This document shows positions 15,583 to 24,500 of a stretch of DNA of 29,463 bases, one piece after another. The first letter of the stretch is position 1, and every line of letters begins with the position of its first letter. Below the pieces are notes generated by a model, which saw only the letters and a program-made list of their open reading frames with translations, made no database searches and was not told the DNA's origin. A program made the translations under genes and the position numbers. This stretch comes from Nitriliruptorales bacterium (GTDB lineage Bacteria > Actinomycetota > Nitriliruptoria > Euzebyales > Egibacteraceae). The stretch spans positions 1-29,463 of the forward strand of contig SLAO01000034.1 in the NCBI GenBank assembly GCA_007126835.1, given 5' to 3'.

Positions 15583-16635
15583 TTAATGGGCCTGACGCTG
15601 CGTCGGCTGTGGATGTCCCCGCCGGGGCGCGTCGGCGACCATTGCCAGCGTGGTGGCTGCGAGCTGCGCCGCTTGTGGATGGTCGCCGAGATGAGTGCTG
15701 AGTGCTTGGAGGCCCTCGTGCACCGCGCTGACGGGCACACCGCGGTGATCTAGGAGGTCGGCGAGCCAGTCGATGAACTCAGCGAACAGCTCTGGCTCAC
15801 CCACGAGGCCGGCAGCTGCGAGATACCGGGCGATGTACTCCAGATCCGCACGCGTGTGGGCCCGTTGACGCTCCGTGTAGCTCGCGAGCTGGGGCAGGCG
15901 GTCCTCAAGGGTCGAGAATGCCAGATCGGCGTACTGCCCCGCACGGTCGTCCAGCGCGACGGCGCCCGGGTCGAGGTGGGCACCGTCTCGGAACATAGAT
16001 GGAGGTTGCTGGCGCCAGCCGTCGAGCAGGTCGGCGGCGTCGCGGACGTCGGTGGCCCATCCGTCGGCGCCGAGGGCGGCAGCGCGTCGGGACGTCAGTG
16101 ATCGACCGCCTGCGAGCACGGGAAGGCCGTGGGTGTGGGCGGCGTCGGCGACGGCGGTCACGCCGCGGTAGTGCAGCGCGACGCTGCAGGAGATCGCGAC
16201 CGCGTCAGGCTGGTGGCGGGCGAACACGGCGGGCAGATCGCCGGCTGGTACCGACGGACCGAGGCACAACACGCCTTGCCCATGGTCGCGCAGCTCCTCG
16301 ACGAACATGAGCGCGGGCAGCGCGTGCCATTCGCCCTCGGCGCAGACCACGGCCACCAGGCCCTGGGCGGGCGTCACCGCCTCGGTCGTGGCGAGCGCTT
16401 CGACGGCGGAGTGCGTGGCTCCCGAGACGATGTGCTCGTCCGCGACGGTCAACTCGCCGCGCTGCCAGCGTCGCCCTGTTTCGCGTTGCGCCGGCGCGAG
16501 CACCTCGCAGAGGATCCTCGATTTGGGCACGCCTTCGTCGAGTAGATCGAGTGCCACCGACACGGCGCGTTGGCGGTGTCCGGCGAGCGCGTACCCGAGG
16601 TAGCGTTCGATCAAGTCGGCCGGGTCGTAGCTCAT
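15583..16635 (-). CDS. Cobalamin-binding sensor-like protein (CarH-type B12 module without DNA-binding domain)
   Basis: 350 residues. Residues 1-80 form the four-helix cap seen in B12-binding proteins and contain W57-x9-E67-H68 (RRWQRGELTVADEH), the signature of CarH/LitR-type photosensory cobalamin modules. The Rossmann-like B12 domain follows (about 92-200), with EGEWH (H104 as possible lower axial ligand, in an E-x-H-x-x-P version of the CarH E-x-H-x-x-G), SVALHYRGV and VLAGGRSL. Unlike CarH there is no MerR-type helix-turn-helix. A C-terminal helical domain of about 130 residues (ADLEYIARYLAAAGLVGEPE) has no clear assignment. The ATG overlaps the stop of the upstream GGDEF gene (ATGA), so the two are made together, suggesting a sensor-cyclase pair. 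Light or cobalamin sensing is inference. Confidence 0.85.
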   Translation of the reverse strand: MSYDPADLIERYLGYALAGHRQRAVSVALDLLDEGVPKSRILCEVLAPAQRETGRRWQRGELTVADEHIVSGATHSAVEALATTEAVTPAQGLVAVVCAEGEWHALPALMFVEELRDHGQGVLCLGPSVPAGDLPAVFARHQPDAVAISCSVALHYRGVTAVADAAHTHGLPVLAGGRSLTSRRAAALGADGWATDVRDAADLLDGWRQQPPSMFRDGAHLDPGAVALDDRAGQYADLAFSTLEDRLPQLASYTERQRAHTRADLEYIARYLAAAGLVGEPELFAEFIDWLADLLDHRGVPVSAVHEGLQALSTHLGDHPQAAQLAATTLAMVADAPRRGHPQPTQRQAH

Positions 16636-17780
16636 CGGGAGATCCGGCGGTACCGGTGAAACGCGACCGGGCGGGGACGGTCGGCACCTTTGGGGACGCG
16701 CCCGTGCGACTCGCGGTGGTCCGATGATCGCATGTACTCGCGGAAGGCGTGCTCGTCGTCCCACCAGGTCACGAGCACGTACGCGGTGGGCTCTACGGTG
16801 TCCTGCCACACTTCCAACGACTGGAAGCCCGGCCAGCCGTCGACTTTGCCCAGCCGGTTGCGAAACGCGCGCTCGACCGTGGCGACTGCCTGCTCCGGCA
16901 CATCGAGCTGGCTGTAGGCAACGAAGGCGGGAATCTCACTCGACCGTGAGTCGGCGGGGTCGGGTGTGGTCTGGGCCATGTACGGATCTGCCCGCATCCA
17001 GCGGTCCCGTCCGGCGCGCTTGGCCTGGTACATCGCCTGGTCCGCGGCAAGCAGCGCGTCCTGCGGGGCATCCTGCTCGGCCACCGCGATCCCGGCCGAG
17101 AACGTCACGGGGTGCGGCGTCACTTCGCGCCAGCGGGCCCGCAGCCGCGCCAGCAGTGCCTCCGGATCCGCATCGGGGTCGTCTCCGGCCAGGATGAGCA
17201 CGAACTCCTCACCTCCGAAGCGGCCGGCATGGTCCCGGGCGCGGACCTCTGCGCCAAGCAGCTCGCCGAACGCTGCGAGCACCTCGTCACCAGCTGCGTG
17301 ACCCGCCTGGTCGTTGAGGTCCTTGAAATGGTCGAGATCGATGATCACCACGGCATCGCCGGGTCGTAGACGGCCCACGGCTCGGCCGGTGCTGCGGCGA
17401 TTGGCCAATCCGGTCAGCGGGTCGACCCATGCCTCGCGAGTCAGGCGGTCGCGCTGGCTGGCCAGTTCCAACGCGCGGTAGCCGTCCTGGACAAACCGCG
17501 GCACGTGCTGTCGCAGACGCAGCAACGCCGTGCTGCCGGGCGGCGCGGCAGGAAGCTGCGGCTGGCCCTCCCCAAACGAGATGTCGATGTCGAGGGTCCC
17601 GTCGCCGGCTCGGTCCACGCGCACGGTCCAGCCGCCGAGCTCGTTGATCAACCCGATCGCCGCGTTCTTGACCTCGCCGGCGGATGAGACCCACAGCAGT
17701 GCCCGCCACCAATCGAGCACCCCGGACTCTGCGGCGCGGTCGGCCGCTTCGGTGTCGCTGTCCTGAGCCCGCGTGCCCAT
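16632..17780 (-). CDS. Diguanylate cyclase fused to a C-terminal antibiotic-biosynthesis-monooxygenase (HmoA-like) domain
   Basis: 382 residues in three parts. Residues 1-115 are an unassigned helical/beta N-terminal domain without membrane segments. Residues 116-265 are a GGDEF domain: DPLTGLANRR, VVIIDLDHFKDLND, the active-site loop GGEEF (189-193) and a product-inhibition I-site R180-x2-D183 at the standard spacing, so active cyclic di-GMP synthesis with feedback is expected. Residues 284-382 resemble the ABM fold of small monooxygenases and HmoA/IsdG-type heme degraders (FVAYSQLDVPEQA, GWPGFQSLEVW, YVLVTWWDDEHAFREYM, SSDHRESH). The start ATG at 17780 has GGGAG six bases upstream. The pairing of GGDEF with ABM is unusual; with the coupled B12-binding gene it suggests a soluble signalling module. 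Confidence 0.88.
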   Translation of the reverse strand: MGTRAQDSDTEAADRAAESGVLDWWRALLWVSSAGEVKNAAIGLINELGGWTVRVDRAGDGTLDIDISFGEGQPQLPAAPPGSTALLRLRQHVPRFVQDGYRALELASQRDRLTREAWVDPLTGLANRRSTGRAVGRLRPGDAVVIIDLDHFKDLNDQAGHAAGDEVLAAFGELLGAEVRARDHAGRFGGEEFVLILAGDDPDADPEALLARLRARWREVTPHPVTFSAGIAVAEQDAPQDALLAADQAMYQAKRAGRDRWMRADPYMAQTTPDPADSRSSEIPAFVAYSQLDVPEQAVATVERAFRNRLGKVDGWPGFQSLEVWQDTVEPTAYVLVTWWDDEHAFREYMRSSDHRESHGRVPKGADRPRPVAFHRYRRISR

Positions 17781-17940
17781 CCTCTACTCCCAGTGCTGCT
17801 GCCCGTTGCGGAGCGCCAGGTCCCCGGCTGCCCTGGCTGACCTGTCGGCCGATCGCGTCTGAGATCGAGGACTCACATGCGTCTGCCGGAGGCCGATACT
17901 CGTCGAGACTCGTCGAGCCGACCCCTGGCCATGCTAGTGG

Positions 17941-17953
17941 GTGACTCCGTCAC
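17941..17953. promoter_or_regulatory. Small inverted repeat, possible operator
   Basis: GTGACTCCGTCAC is an interrupted dyad (five-base arms, three-base centre) about 160 bases upstream of the GGDEF gene start, in the shared divergent region. Its size suits a dimeric regulator site, but a dyad this short is expected by chance fairly often. Confidence 0.25.
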
Positions 17954-17993
17954 GTCGGGACGAGCACACGGTGATGGTTCCTTGGCCGGCGCC

Positions 17994-18110
17994 CCGGGCC
18001 CGGGATGCGTCGGGCCCGGGATGCGACCGGCCCGGGATGCGTCGGGCCCGGGATGCGTCGGGCCCGGGATGCGTCGGGCCCGGGATGCGTCGGGCCCGGG
18101 ATGCGACCGG
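17994..18110. repeat. Seven-copy 16-bp tandem repeat (minisatellite)
   Basis: The unit CGGGCCCGGGATGCGT repeats with an exact 16-base period; the ATGCG core starts at 18005, 18021, 18037, 18053, 18069, 18085 and 18101. Copies differ mainly as TGCGTCGGG or TGCGACCGG (second and last copies have the latter). Each unit contains the GGGCCC/CCCGGG palindromes. The period is not a multiple of three, so this is not a coding repeat. It lies about 360 bases upstream of jetA. Confidence 0.92.
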
Positions 18111-18253
18111 TCTCCGTGCGCCCGTCGCCCTGATGCAACGCCTGCGGTGCGCCCGAGTTATTCGTGTCGCTCCCACTTTGACCGGTGTGTACCGAGCCTG
18201 CGGCAGCTCGAACTCCGCAGCATCGCCATATAGATGGGACATTCTTCGCGCGC

Positions 18254-18291
18254 CTGGTACATCTGCACGAGATCTCGTGCAGATGTACCAG
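18254..18291. repeat. Perfect 38-bp palindrome, copy 1
   Basis: Each arm begins CTGGTACATCTGCACGAG and the centre is AT; the whole 38 bases equal their own reverse complement. It lies in the non-coding region about 180 bases upstream of jetA. A second copy with the same arms and a CG centre is at 29329-29366. No T-tract follows on either strand. Confidence 0.93.
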
Positions 18292-18473
18292 CCGGGCCCC
18301 ATTTGCCCCGCTATGTCGCCACCCACCTGCGCCACGCACGCCGGTCGGTTCTCGAGTTCGCAGGTGTGCAACGCCGGCCGGTCAGTGGGGCCAGGCCCGA
18401 GGTGTGGCTGATTCGACGGCCTTGCGTCCTGCCTGCGTCCTGCCTGTCATAGGTAGGCGGTACCTTGCCGCCC

Positions 18474-20261
18474 ATGCCGACCGAGGAATCTTCGACCGAC
18501 GATGCCCTGGCTCCCAACAGCGGTGCCGCGGACGGGTTCGTGCCGGCCAACGGTTCTGCGCCGGCCAACGGTGCCGCGCCCGACGACGGCGGAGTCGCAC
18601 ACAGTGCCCCGCCGGCCAACGGTGCCGGGCCTGACGACGGTGCGCCGGGCCCGCGCGCCTTCGCTTCGGCGGCCTCGTCCGCCAGCGGGCGTCGGATGCT
18701 CGGTCAGGTCGCGGCGTTCGAGTATGTCACCGCCCCCAACGCCCCCACCTACCGAGCGATCGTGCAGGTCTGCTACGAGGCCCTGCAACGCTACGTGATC
18801 GAGTTGCGCCCCCACGAGATCCTCACCGCCCTGCGCGAAAGCGGCTTGGCGGTCGAGGTCGACGATGTCGCGTCGCTCGAGACGGGATACCTGAAACAGC
18901 TCGCCTCGTGGGGCAACCTCGCCTCCACCGCGGATCCCGCGGGCGTCGAACGGCTCGAGGACTTCTACCGCCGCCGGCTCGTCTACCACCTCACCGAGGT
19001 CGGCGAGGCCGCGCATCGCGCGGTGGTCGAGGTCGAGGCCACCGTGGGTCGGTCCGGGTCGCTGCAGACCAACATGCTGGTCAAGATCCGCGACGGCCTC
19101 GCCGCCCTGGCCGACGCCGCAACCGTTGACGACGCCGATGAGCTGCTGCGGCTACTCCATGACGTCAACACCGCCTTCGACACCCTGACGCACGAGGCCA
19201 ACCGCTTCATGACCGATCTCGGGGCGCTGCTGGCCGGCGAGCGGACCGACGAGGACGACGACGAACGTTTCGTGGCATTCAAGCAGGCAGTCCTGGCCTA
19301 CATCAGCCGGTTCGTCGAGCAGCTGCGCCAGCTGGCTGACGACATCCGCGCGCACCTCGACGCCGTCGAGGCCGCCGACGCCGGCGCGCTGATCGAGCGG
19401 GCGGCGACTTCGGCCGACCTGCCGGACTTCACCGGAGACGGCGCGGCGCCGGCTCGGTGGGTCGCCGACCAGCGGCAGCGCTGGACGGGTGTGGTCGCCT
19501 GGTTCCGCGGGCGCGACGCCGACGACGAGGCCACCGTCGAGCGCCTCGCGTCGTTCGCGGTCGGCGCGGTGCTGACCTTGACCCGCACGCTGGCGCGGCT
19601 CAACGACCGTCGCGGCCGACCGGTCGACCGCACCACCGACTTCCTCACCCTGGCGCGCTGGTTCGCTGAATGCGAAGCCGACGCGGATGCGCACCGGTTG
19701 TGGCGGCAGGCGTTCGCGTTGCATCCCGCTCGGCACGTGCATCTAGCCGAGGCCGACCCCGAGTTGACCTCGCCGCGCGCGAGTTGGTGGAACGCCGACC
19801 CTGTCGAGGTCCCCACGCGGCTGCGTACCCACGGCTCGACGCCGCGGCAGGGTCGCCACCCGCGCGCTTCGGATTTCTCCGACCAGCGCCGCTGGCTGGC
19901 CGCTCGCGCCCGCCGGGAACGTGAACAGGTCGAAGTTGCGCTCGCCCGTCTCGCCAACCGCCCGCTGCGGCTGTCCGACATCGCCGAGCTCGACCACGGT
20001 GAGTTCGATCTGCTGCTGGCGCTGCTCGACGCGGCGCTGTCGACCCCGCGCAACGCCGACGGCATACGCGCCACCCGCACCACCGACGGGCGGGTGCACG
20101 TGGCGTTGCATCCGGCAAGTGGTCCGGGGATGGCCACGCTGGCGACCCCAGCCGGGTGGTTGCACGCCCCTGACTACATCATCGAGGTCACCGACCTGAC
20201 CGGAGCGGTCGGCTCCCCACGAACGAGCGGCCAGCTCAACGTCGAGGAGGTCCCGGGATGA
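18474..20261 (+). CDS. jetA: Wadjet subunit JetA (DUF2397/TIGR02677 family, kleisin-like)
   Basis: 595 residues from the ATG at 18474; a TTG three codons earlier has better spacing to AGGTAGG and is possible. From residue 72 on the sequence follows the DUF2397 family: FEYVTAPNAPTYRAIVQVCY, LRPHEILTALRESGL, LASWGNLASTADPAGVERLE and FYRRRLVYHLTEVGEAAHRA. JetA is the kleisin-like subunit that bridges the SMC heads and contacts the KITE-type JetB in the DNA-extruding complex. The first 60 residues are an added, probably disordered, Ala/Gly/Pro/Asp-rich tail with repeated PANG units. It is the first of four genes joined by ATGA overlaps; regulation must come from the long upstream region. Type II Wadjet is the most likely class. 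Confidence 0.92.
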   Translation: MPTEESSTDDALAPNSGAADGFVPANGSAPANGAAPDDGGVAHSAPPANGAGPDDGAPGPRAFASAASSASGRRMLGQVAAFEYVTAPNAPTYRAIVQVCYEALQRYVIELRPHEILTALRESGLAVEVDDVASLETGYLKQLASWGNLASTADPAGVERLEDFYRRRLVYHLTEVGEAAHRAVVEVEATVGRSGSLQTNMLVKIRDGLAALADAATVDDADELLRLLHDVNTAFDTLTHEANRFMTDLGALLAGERTDEDDDERFVAFKQAVLAYISRFVEQLRQLADDIRAHLDAVEAADAGALIERAATSADLPDFTGDGAAPARWVADQRQRWTGVVAWFRGRDADDEATVERLASFAVGAVLTLTRTLARLNDRRGRPVDRTTDFLTLARWFAECEADADAHRLWRQAFALHPARHVHLAEADPELTSPRASWWNADPVEVPTRLRTHGSTPRQGRHPRASDFSDQRRWLAARARREREQVEVALARLANRPLRLSDIAELDHGEFDLLLALLDAALSTPRNADGIRATRTTDGRVHVALHPASGPGMATLATPAGWLHAPDYIIEVTDLTGAVGSPRTSGQLNVEEVPG

Positions 20262-21577
20262 GCGCGGCTACGGCTCCTGACGCCAGCGTCCGGGCTGCCC
20301 AGTCCGACGCCGCCGTCGCCGAGCGCCGCAAGGCGATCCGAGCGCTGCTCGCCCGACCGCTGCTCGGTCAACGGGAGGCGCCCGAGACCTACGCGGCGAT
20401 CGCCCGGCACCGCCGCGAGCTCACCAGGTGGTTCGCGGAGCACACCGGATGGCACCTGTCGGTGGACGTTTCGGGCGGCCACGCTCGGCTGCACAAGACC
20501 GACGCTCGCGCCGACGACACGCGCCCGGCTATGGCCGGGCGCCAGGCACGCCCGTTCGACCGCCGCCGCTACACCCTGCTGTGCCTGACCTTGGCCGCCC
20601 TTGAGGAGCGCGGCGGGCAGACCACGCTGCGGCACGTGGCGCAGGATGTCGCTGCCCACAGCCGCGAGCAGGAGGGGCTGGCTGCCTTCGACGCCGCCCG
20701 CATGACTGAGCGCCGCGCGCTGGTCGACGCGCTGAAGGTGCTGACCAACCTGGGTGTGCTGTCGGTGCGCGACGGCGACAGCGATCGCTACGCGACGTCG
20801 GGTTCGGCCGACGCGCTATACGACATCGACGACCGTGGTATCGCTCAGCTGATCGCCGCGCCGTCGTCGCCGTCGCTGGTGGACTCCCCCCACGAGCTGC
20901 CCGTGGAGGCCTACCCCGACTCCGAGGAGGGCCAGCGGCTCGCCGCCCGCCACCGCGTCATGCGCCGGCTGCTCGACGAGCCGGTCTGCTACTACGACGA
21001 CCTCGCGGACCGAGAGCGGGAGTGGCTCACGCACAGCCTCGCGCACGTGCGAGGCGTGCTCGAGGACGTCGGCTTCGTCGTGGAGCGCCGCGCGGAGGGT
21101 CTTATGGCGGTCGACCCGGATCGGGAGGTCACCGATGAGACGTTCCCCGACGGTGGCTCCACGGTCAAACACGCCGCGCTGCTGCTCGCCGAGCAGTTGG
21201 CCGAAGCTGCCCGAACCGAGGACGGTGCACCCGTTGCATCTTCGATGGTCGCCGACGCCGAGGTCGAAGCGATCGTGGCACGCCTCGTCGATGCCTACGG
21301 GGAGCGCTGCGGCTGGTCGGCGGCCTACCGCGACCAATCCGGCGGCGCGGCCGCGTTGACCGCCGACGCGTTGGCGCTGCTGCGGCGGTTCGGCCTTGTG
21401 GCTCCCGTCGACGGCGGCTGGCAGCCCAGACCCGCGATCGCCCGGTTCGTTCCTGCGGCGCCCACCGGCACCCCCGCCATGAGCCACCGGCCGGCGTCGG
21501 CTGATCATCGCCACCCACGCAACCGCGCCGGTTCGCCGCCGGCGCCCTCCCTGTTCGACGACGGAGCCAGCACATGA
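20258..21577 (+). CDS. jetB: Wadjet subunit JetB (DUF2398/TIGR02678 family, KITE-like)
   Basis: 439 residues. Characteristic DUF2398 segments are present: ARHRRELTRWFAEHTGWHLS, RLHKTDARADDTRPAM, FDRRRYTLLCLTLAALEERG, LVDALKVLTNLGVLSVRDGD, DALYDIDDRG, LDEPVCYYDDL and VVERRAEGLMAVD. In Wadjet complexes this subunit is a winged-helix dimer that binds the JetA kleisin and DNA. The ATG overlaps the jetA stop (ATGA) and has GAGGAGG seven to eight bases upstream. The last 40 residues are Pro/Ala-rich and end PSLFDDGAST, a likely flexible tail. Its stop overlaps jetC in the same way. Confidence 0.92.
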   Translation: MSAATAPDASVRAAQSDAAVAERRKAIRALLARPLLGQREAPETYAAIARHRRELTRWFAEHTGWHLSVDVSGGHARLHKTDARADDTRPAMAGRQARPFDRRRYTLLCLTLAALEERGGQTTLRHVAQDVAAHSREQEGLAAFDAARMTERRALVDALKVLTNLGVLSVRDGDSDRYATSGSADALYDIDDRGIAQLIAAPSSPSLVDSPHELPVEAYPDSEEGQRLAARHRVMRRLLDEPVCYYDDLADREREWLTHSLAHVRGVLEDVGFVVERRAEGLMAVDPDREVTDETFPDGGSTVKHAALLLAEQLAEAARTEDGAPVASSMVADAEVEAIVARLVDAYGERCGWSAAYRDQSGGAAALTADALALLRRFGLVAPVDGGWQPRPAIARFVPAAPTGTPAMSHRPASADHRHPRNRAGSPPAPSLFDDGAST

Positions 21578-24500
21578 CTGCCACGCTGTCCGCGGCGCCC
21601 ACCACGGCCCTGCCCGAGCCCGACACGTGTCGCTGGCGGCCTTTGCGCGCCGGGGTGCAGAACATCTGGCAGTACGACCACACCACCCGCTTCGTGTTCC
21701 ACGGTGGGCGACTGCTGCTCCGCGGCCGCAACGGCTCGGGCAAGACCAAGGCGGTCGAGGTGCTGCTGCCGTTCCTGCTGGAGGGGCGTTTGGACCCCGC
21801 TCGCCTCGACCCGTTCCGCAGCCGCTCCCGTAAGATGCACTACAACCTGCTGCACGAGGGCAACCGCGACCTGTCGTCGAATGTCGGCTACGTCTGGCTG
21901 GAGTTCGGCCGCCGCGACGATGACGGCAATTCGCGCTTTGCCACCGTAGGCGCAGGCCTGAAGGCTCGACGCAGCGACGACCGCGTCGATTCGTGGTTCT
22001 TCGTCGCGGATGACGTTCGCGTGGACCGGGATCTTCACCTCCTCGACACCGACCGGCGGCCCTTGAGCAAGGCCGCGCTCGGCGAGGTGCTTGGCGACGC
22101 CGGGCGGGTACTCGATTCGCAACGCGACTACCGCGCGGCGGTCAACCGGACGCTGTTCCAGATGCCCTCCGCGCAGTACGAGGCGCTGGTAGAAGCGCTG
22201 CTGCGGCTGCGGCAACCACATCTGTCCGAGCGTCTCGATCCCGCCCAGGTCGGCGCGGTGCTCGCCGAGAGCCTCCCACCCCTGGACGCCGAGAAGGTCC
22301 ACGAGGTCGCGGAAGGCTTCGAGCGGCTCGAAGCGCACCGTCGCGATCTCGCCGACCGGCGCAGCGCCTTGGAGGCCGTCGAGACGTTCCTGGACGCCTA
22401 CGGGACCTACGCGGCCACGGTCGCCGCGGTGCGGGCCCGCGAGCTGACACGGGCCGACAGCGCCGTCCGCGACGCCGCCGCCGGCATCGCAGCAGCCGAG
22501 CAGGCCCGCGACGAAGCAGCGGGTCAGGTCGAAGCCCTGGAGGCCGAACGGCGGCAGGTGCGCCGCGACCGGCAGACTGCGGCAACCCGCGTGCACACCC
22601 TCGAGACCTCCGACGAGTACCGGGCGGTGCAGCAGCTCGAGCAAGCCGAGATCGACGAGCAGGCGGCCGCTCAGCGCTGCAGGGGGTTTAAGGAGCGCCT
22701 CGAACGCGACCGCGAGGCTGCCGCCAAGGCGGCTCGCGCTCGCGAGCAGGCCGAGGCTGCGGTGACCACCCAGCGCGAGATCGTCACCGCCGAGGGGCGC
22801 ACCGCGCAGACGGAGGCCGCCCGCGCCGACCTGACGGGCGCTCACGGCAGCGTCACCGCGCAGGTCGATGCGGCCCTGGACGGCCGTGGCGACCTCGACA
22901 GCGCCCGTGGAACCGCCGACAGCCTCCATCGGGACCGGACCGCCGCGCTGACGGAGATCCGCGCCGCGCAGGAGGCGGTGATCGCCGCTGAGCGCACCGA
23001 GCAGCGTGCCAGCGAGCGTGTTGAGGACGGCGAGGGGCGTGAGCGCACCGCCCGAGAGCGCGTCGAGGCGGCCGAGGCGGCGGTCGCTGAAGCGCTCGGC
23101 GCCTTCGGCAACGCACTCGAGGCATGGACGAGCCGGGCGCTGACATGCGCGCTGGACGACGACGCCGTCGCGGCCCTAGCCAACGCCGACCCCTCCGAGG
23201 TCGCGGCCCGCGCCCGGGAGTTCACGCGTCCGACGCGCGAGCGCCTGCAATCGCAGGCCGGCGACCTCGAGGCGCAGCGGGGCGCACTGGTGCCCCAGCG
23301 TGAGGCGGTCGCTGCCGAACGCGACGCGCTGACCGCAGCCACGCACGAGCCCCCTCCGACGCCGGCCTGGCGCGGTACGGGGCGCGACGTGCGCGCCGGC
23401 GCCCCGTTGTACCTGCTCGCCGAGCCCAGCGACGCGCTCGACGGGGCGGCGCAGGCCCACGTCGAAGCGGCACTTGAGGCCGCCGGGCTGCTGGACGCCT
23501 GGGTCACCCCCCAAGGTGACGTTCTCGCGGCCGGCGAGCTCGACGCGGCGCTGGTCAGCGGCCCGCGGGCGGGAGGGCGCACGCTCGCCGATGTGCTCGA
23601 GCCCACCCCCTCCGGCGGTGTCGACGCTTCCGTTGTCGCCGCGCTGCTCTCCCGAGTCTCCCTGCTCGACGGCGGTGAGCCCCCTGCCGCGGACCACGTC
23701 GCCCCGTGGGTGGCCGTCGACGGCAGGTTCGGCATCGGGCCGCTGCGGGGCAAGGCCACCCGCGAAGCGGTCACCTACCTCGGCGCGACCGCGCGCGAGC
23801 AGGCCCGCGCTCGCCGGCTCGCCGCGCTCGATGCCGAGCTCGCCAACCTCGACCGCGCCGCCGATCAGCTCGTCGACGAGCTCGCCGCAGTGCATGCGCA
23901 GCTGATCGCCCTCGACGCCGAGCTCGCCGCGGTTCCCTCCGATGGCGACGTGCGCACAGCTCGCGCAGAAGCTCGAGCGGCGGCCGGGGCACTGGACGAA
24001 GCCAGCAGCGACCTCGCAGCGCTGCGCGGGGCGCTGGCCGACGCCGAGGCCACCGCCGGCGACGCGCGCCGGTCCCGCGACGAGACCGCGGGCCGTCATG
24101 GTTTGGCTGCCCATGTCGAACGGCTCGACGCGCTCGCTGCGGCCACGGCGGAGTGGAAAGCCGCCGTCACCGGTTGGCTGTCGGCTGCCAGCTTGCTCAC
24201 CGAACGGCTCGCGTGGCTGTCGTCGGTGGGCGAACAGGCCGACCAGGCCGCAGCGCGCGTCCACGCGAGTGCCGCCGACGCCGCCGCCGCCGACACCGAG
24301 CACGCCGCCGCCGTCGAGCAGGCTGACACGCTGCGCAGCATGGTTGGTGCCGAGCATCAGCAGGTCGTCGACGAGCTGCACCGCGTGCGCGGCCACCAGC
24401 GCGAGCTCGACGAGCGCGGCGAGCAGCTGGTCGACGAAGTCAGCCATGCCCGCGAGCAGCGGGCCGTGGCCGAGGCCGAGCTGACGCACAGGCAGTCCGA

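Larger units (their letters stand above)
17781..18464. other. Long divergent non-coding region upstream of the Wadjet operon
   Basis: About 684 bases between the divergent GGDEF gene and jetA. It holds two tandem copies of ACTCGTCGAG (17898-17917), a GTGAC-TCC-GTCAC dyad (17941-17953), seven 16-bp tandem repeats (17994-18110) and a perfect 38-bp palindrome (18254-18291). Open frames crossing it merely translate the repeats and have no family resemblance. Promoters for both flanking operons must lie here, but none can be located with confidence. Confidence 0.6.

Noticed and set aside
17994..18110. CRISPR array
   Set aside because: Units are contiguous 16-bp repeats with no spacers and no cas genes are nearby.
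17877..18233. Protein-coding repeat (GPGCVGPGMR type) upstream of jetA
   Set aside because: The 16-base period is not a multiple of three, and no ribosome binding site or family supports it; the frame only translates the minisatellite.
18254..18291. Rho-independent terminator
   Set aside because: No T-tract on either side, no gene ends close by, and perfect pairing through the centre leaves no normal loop.
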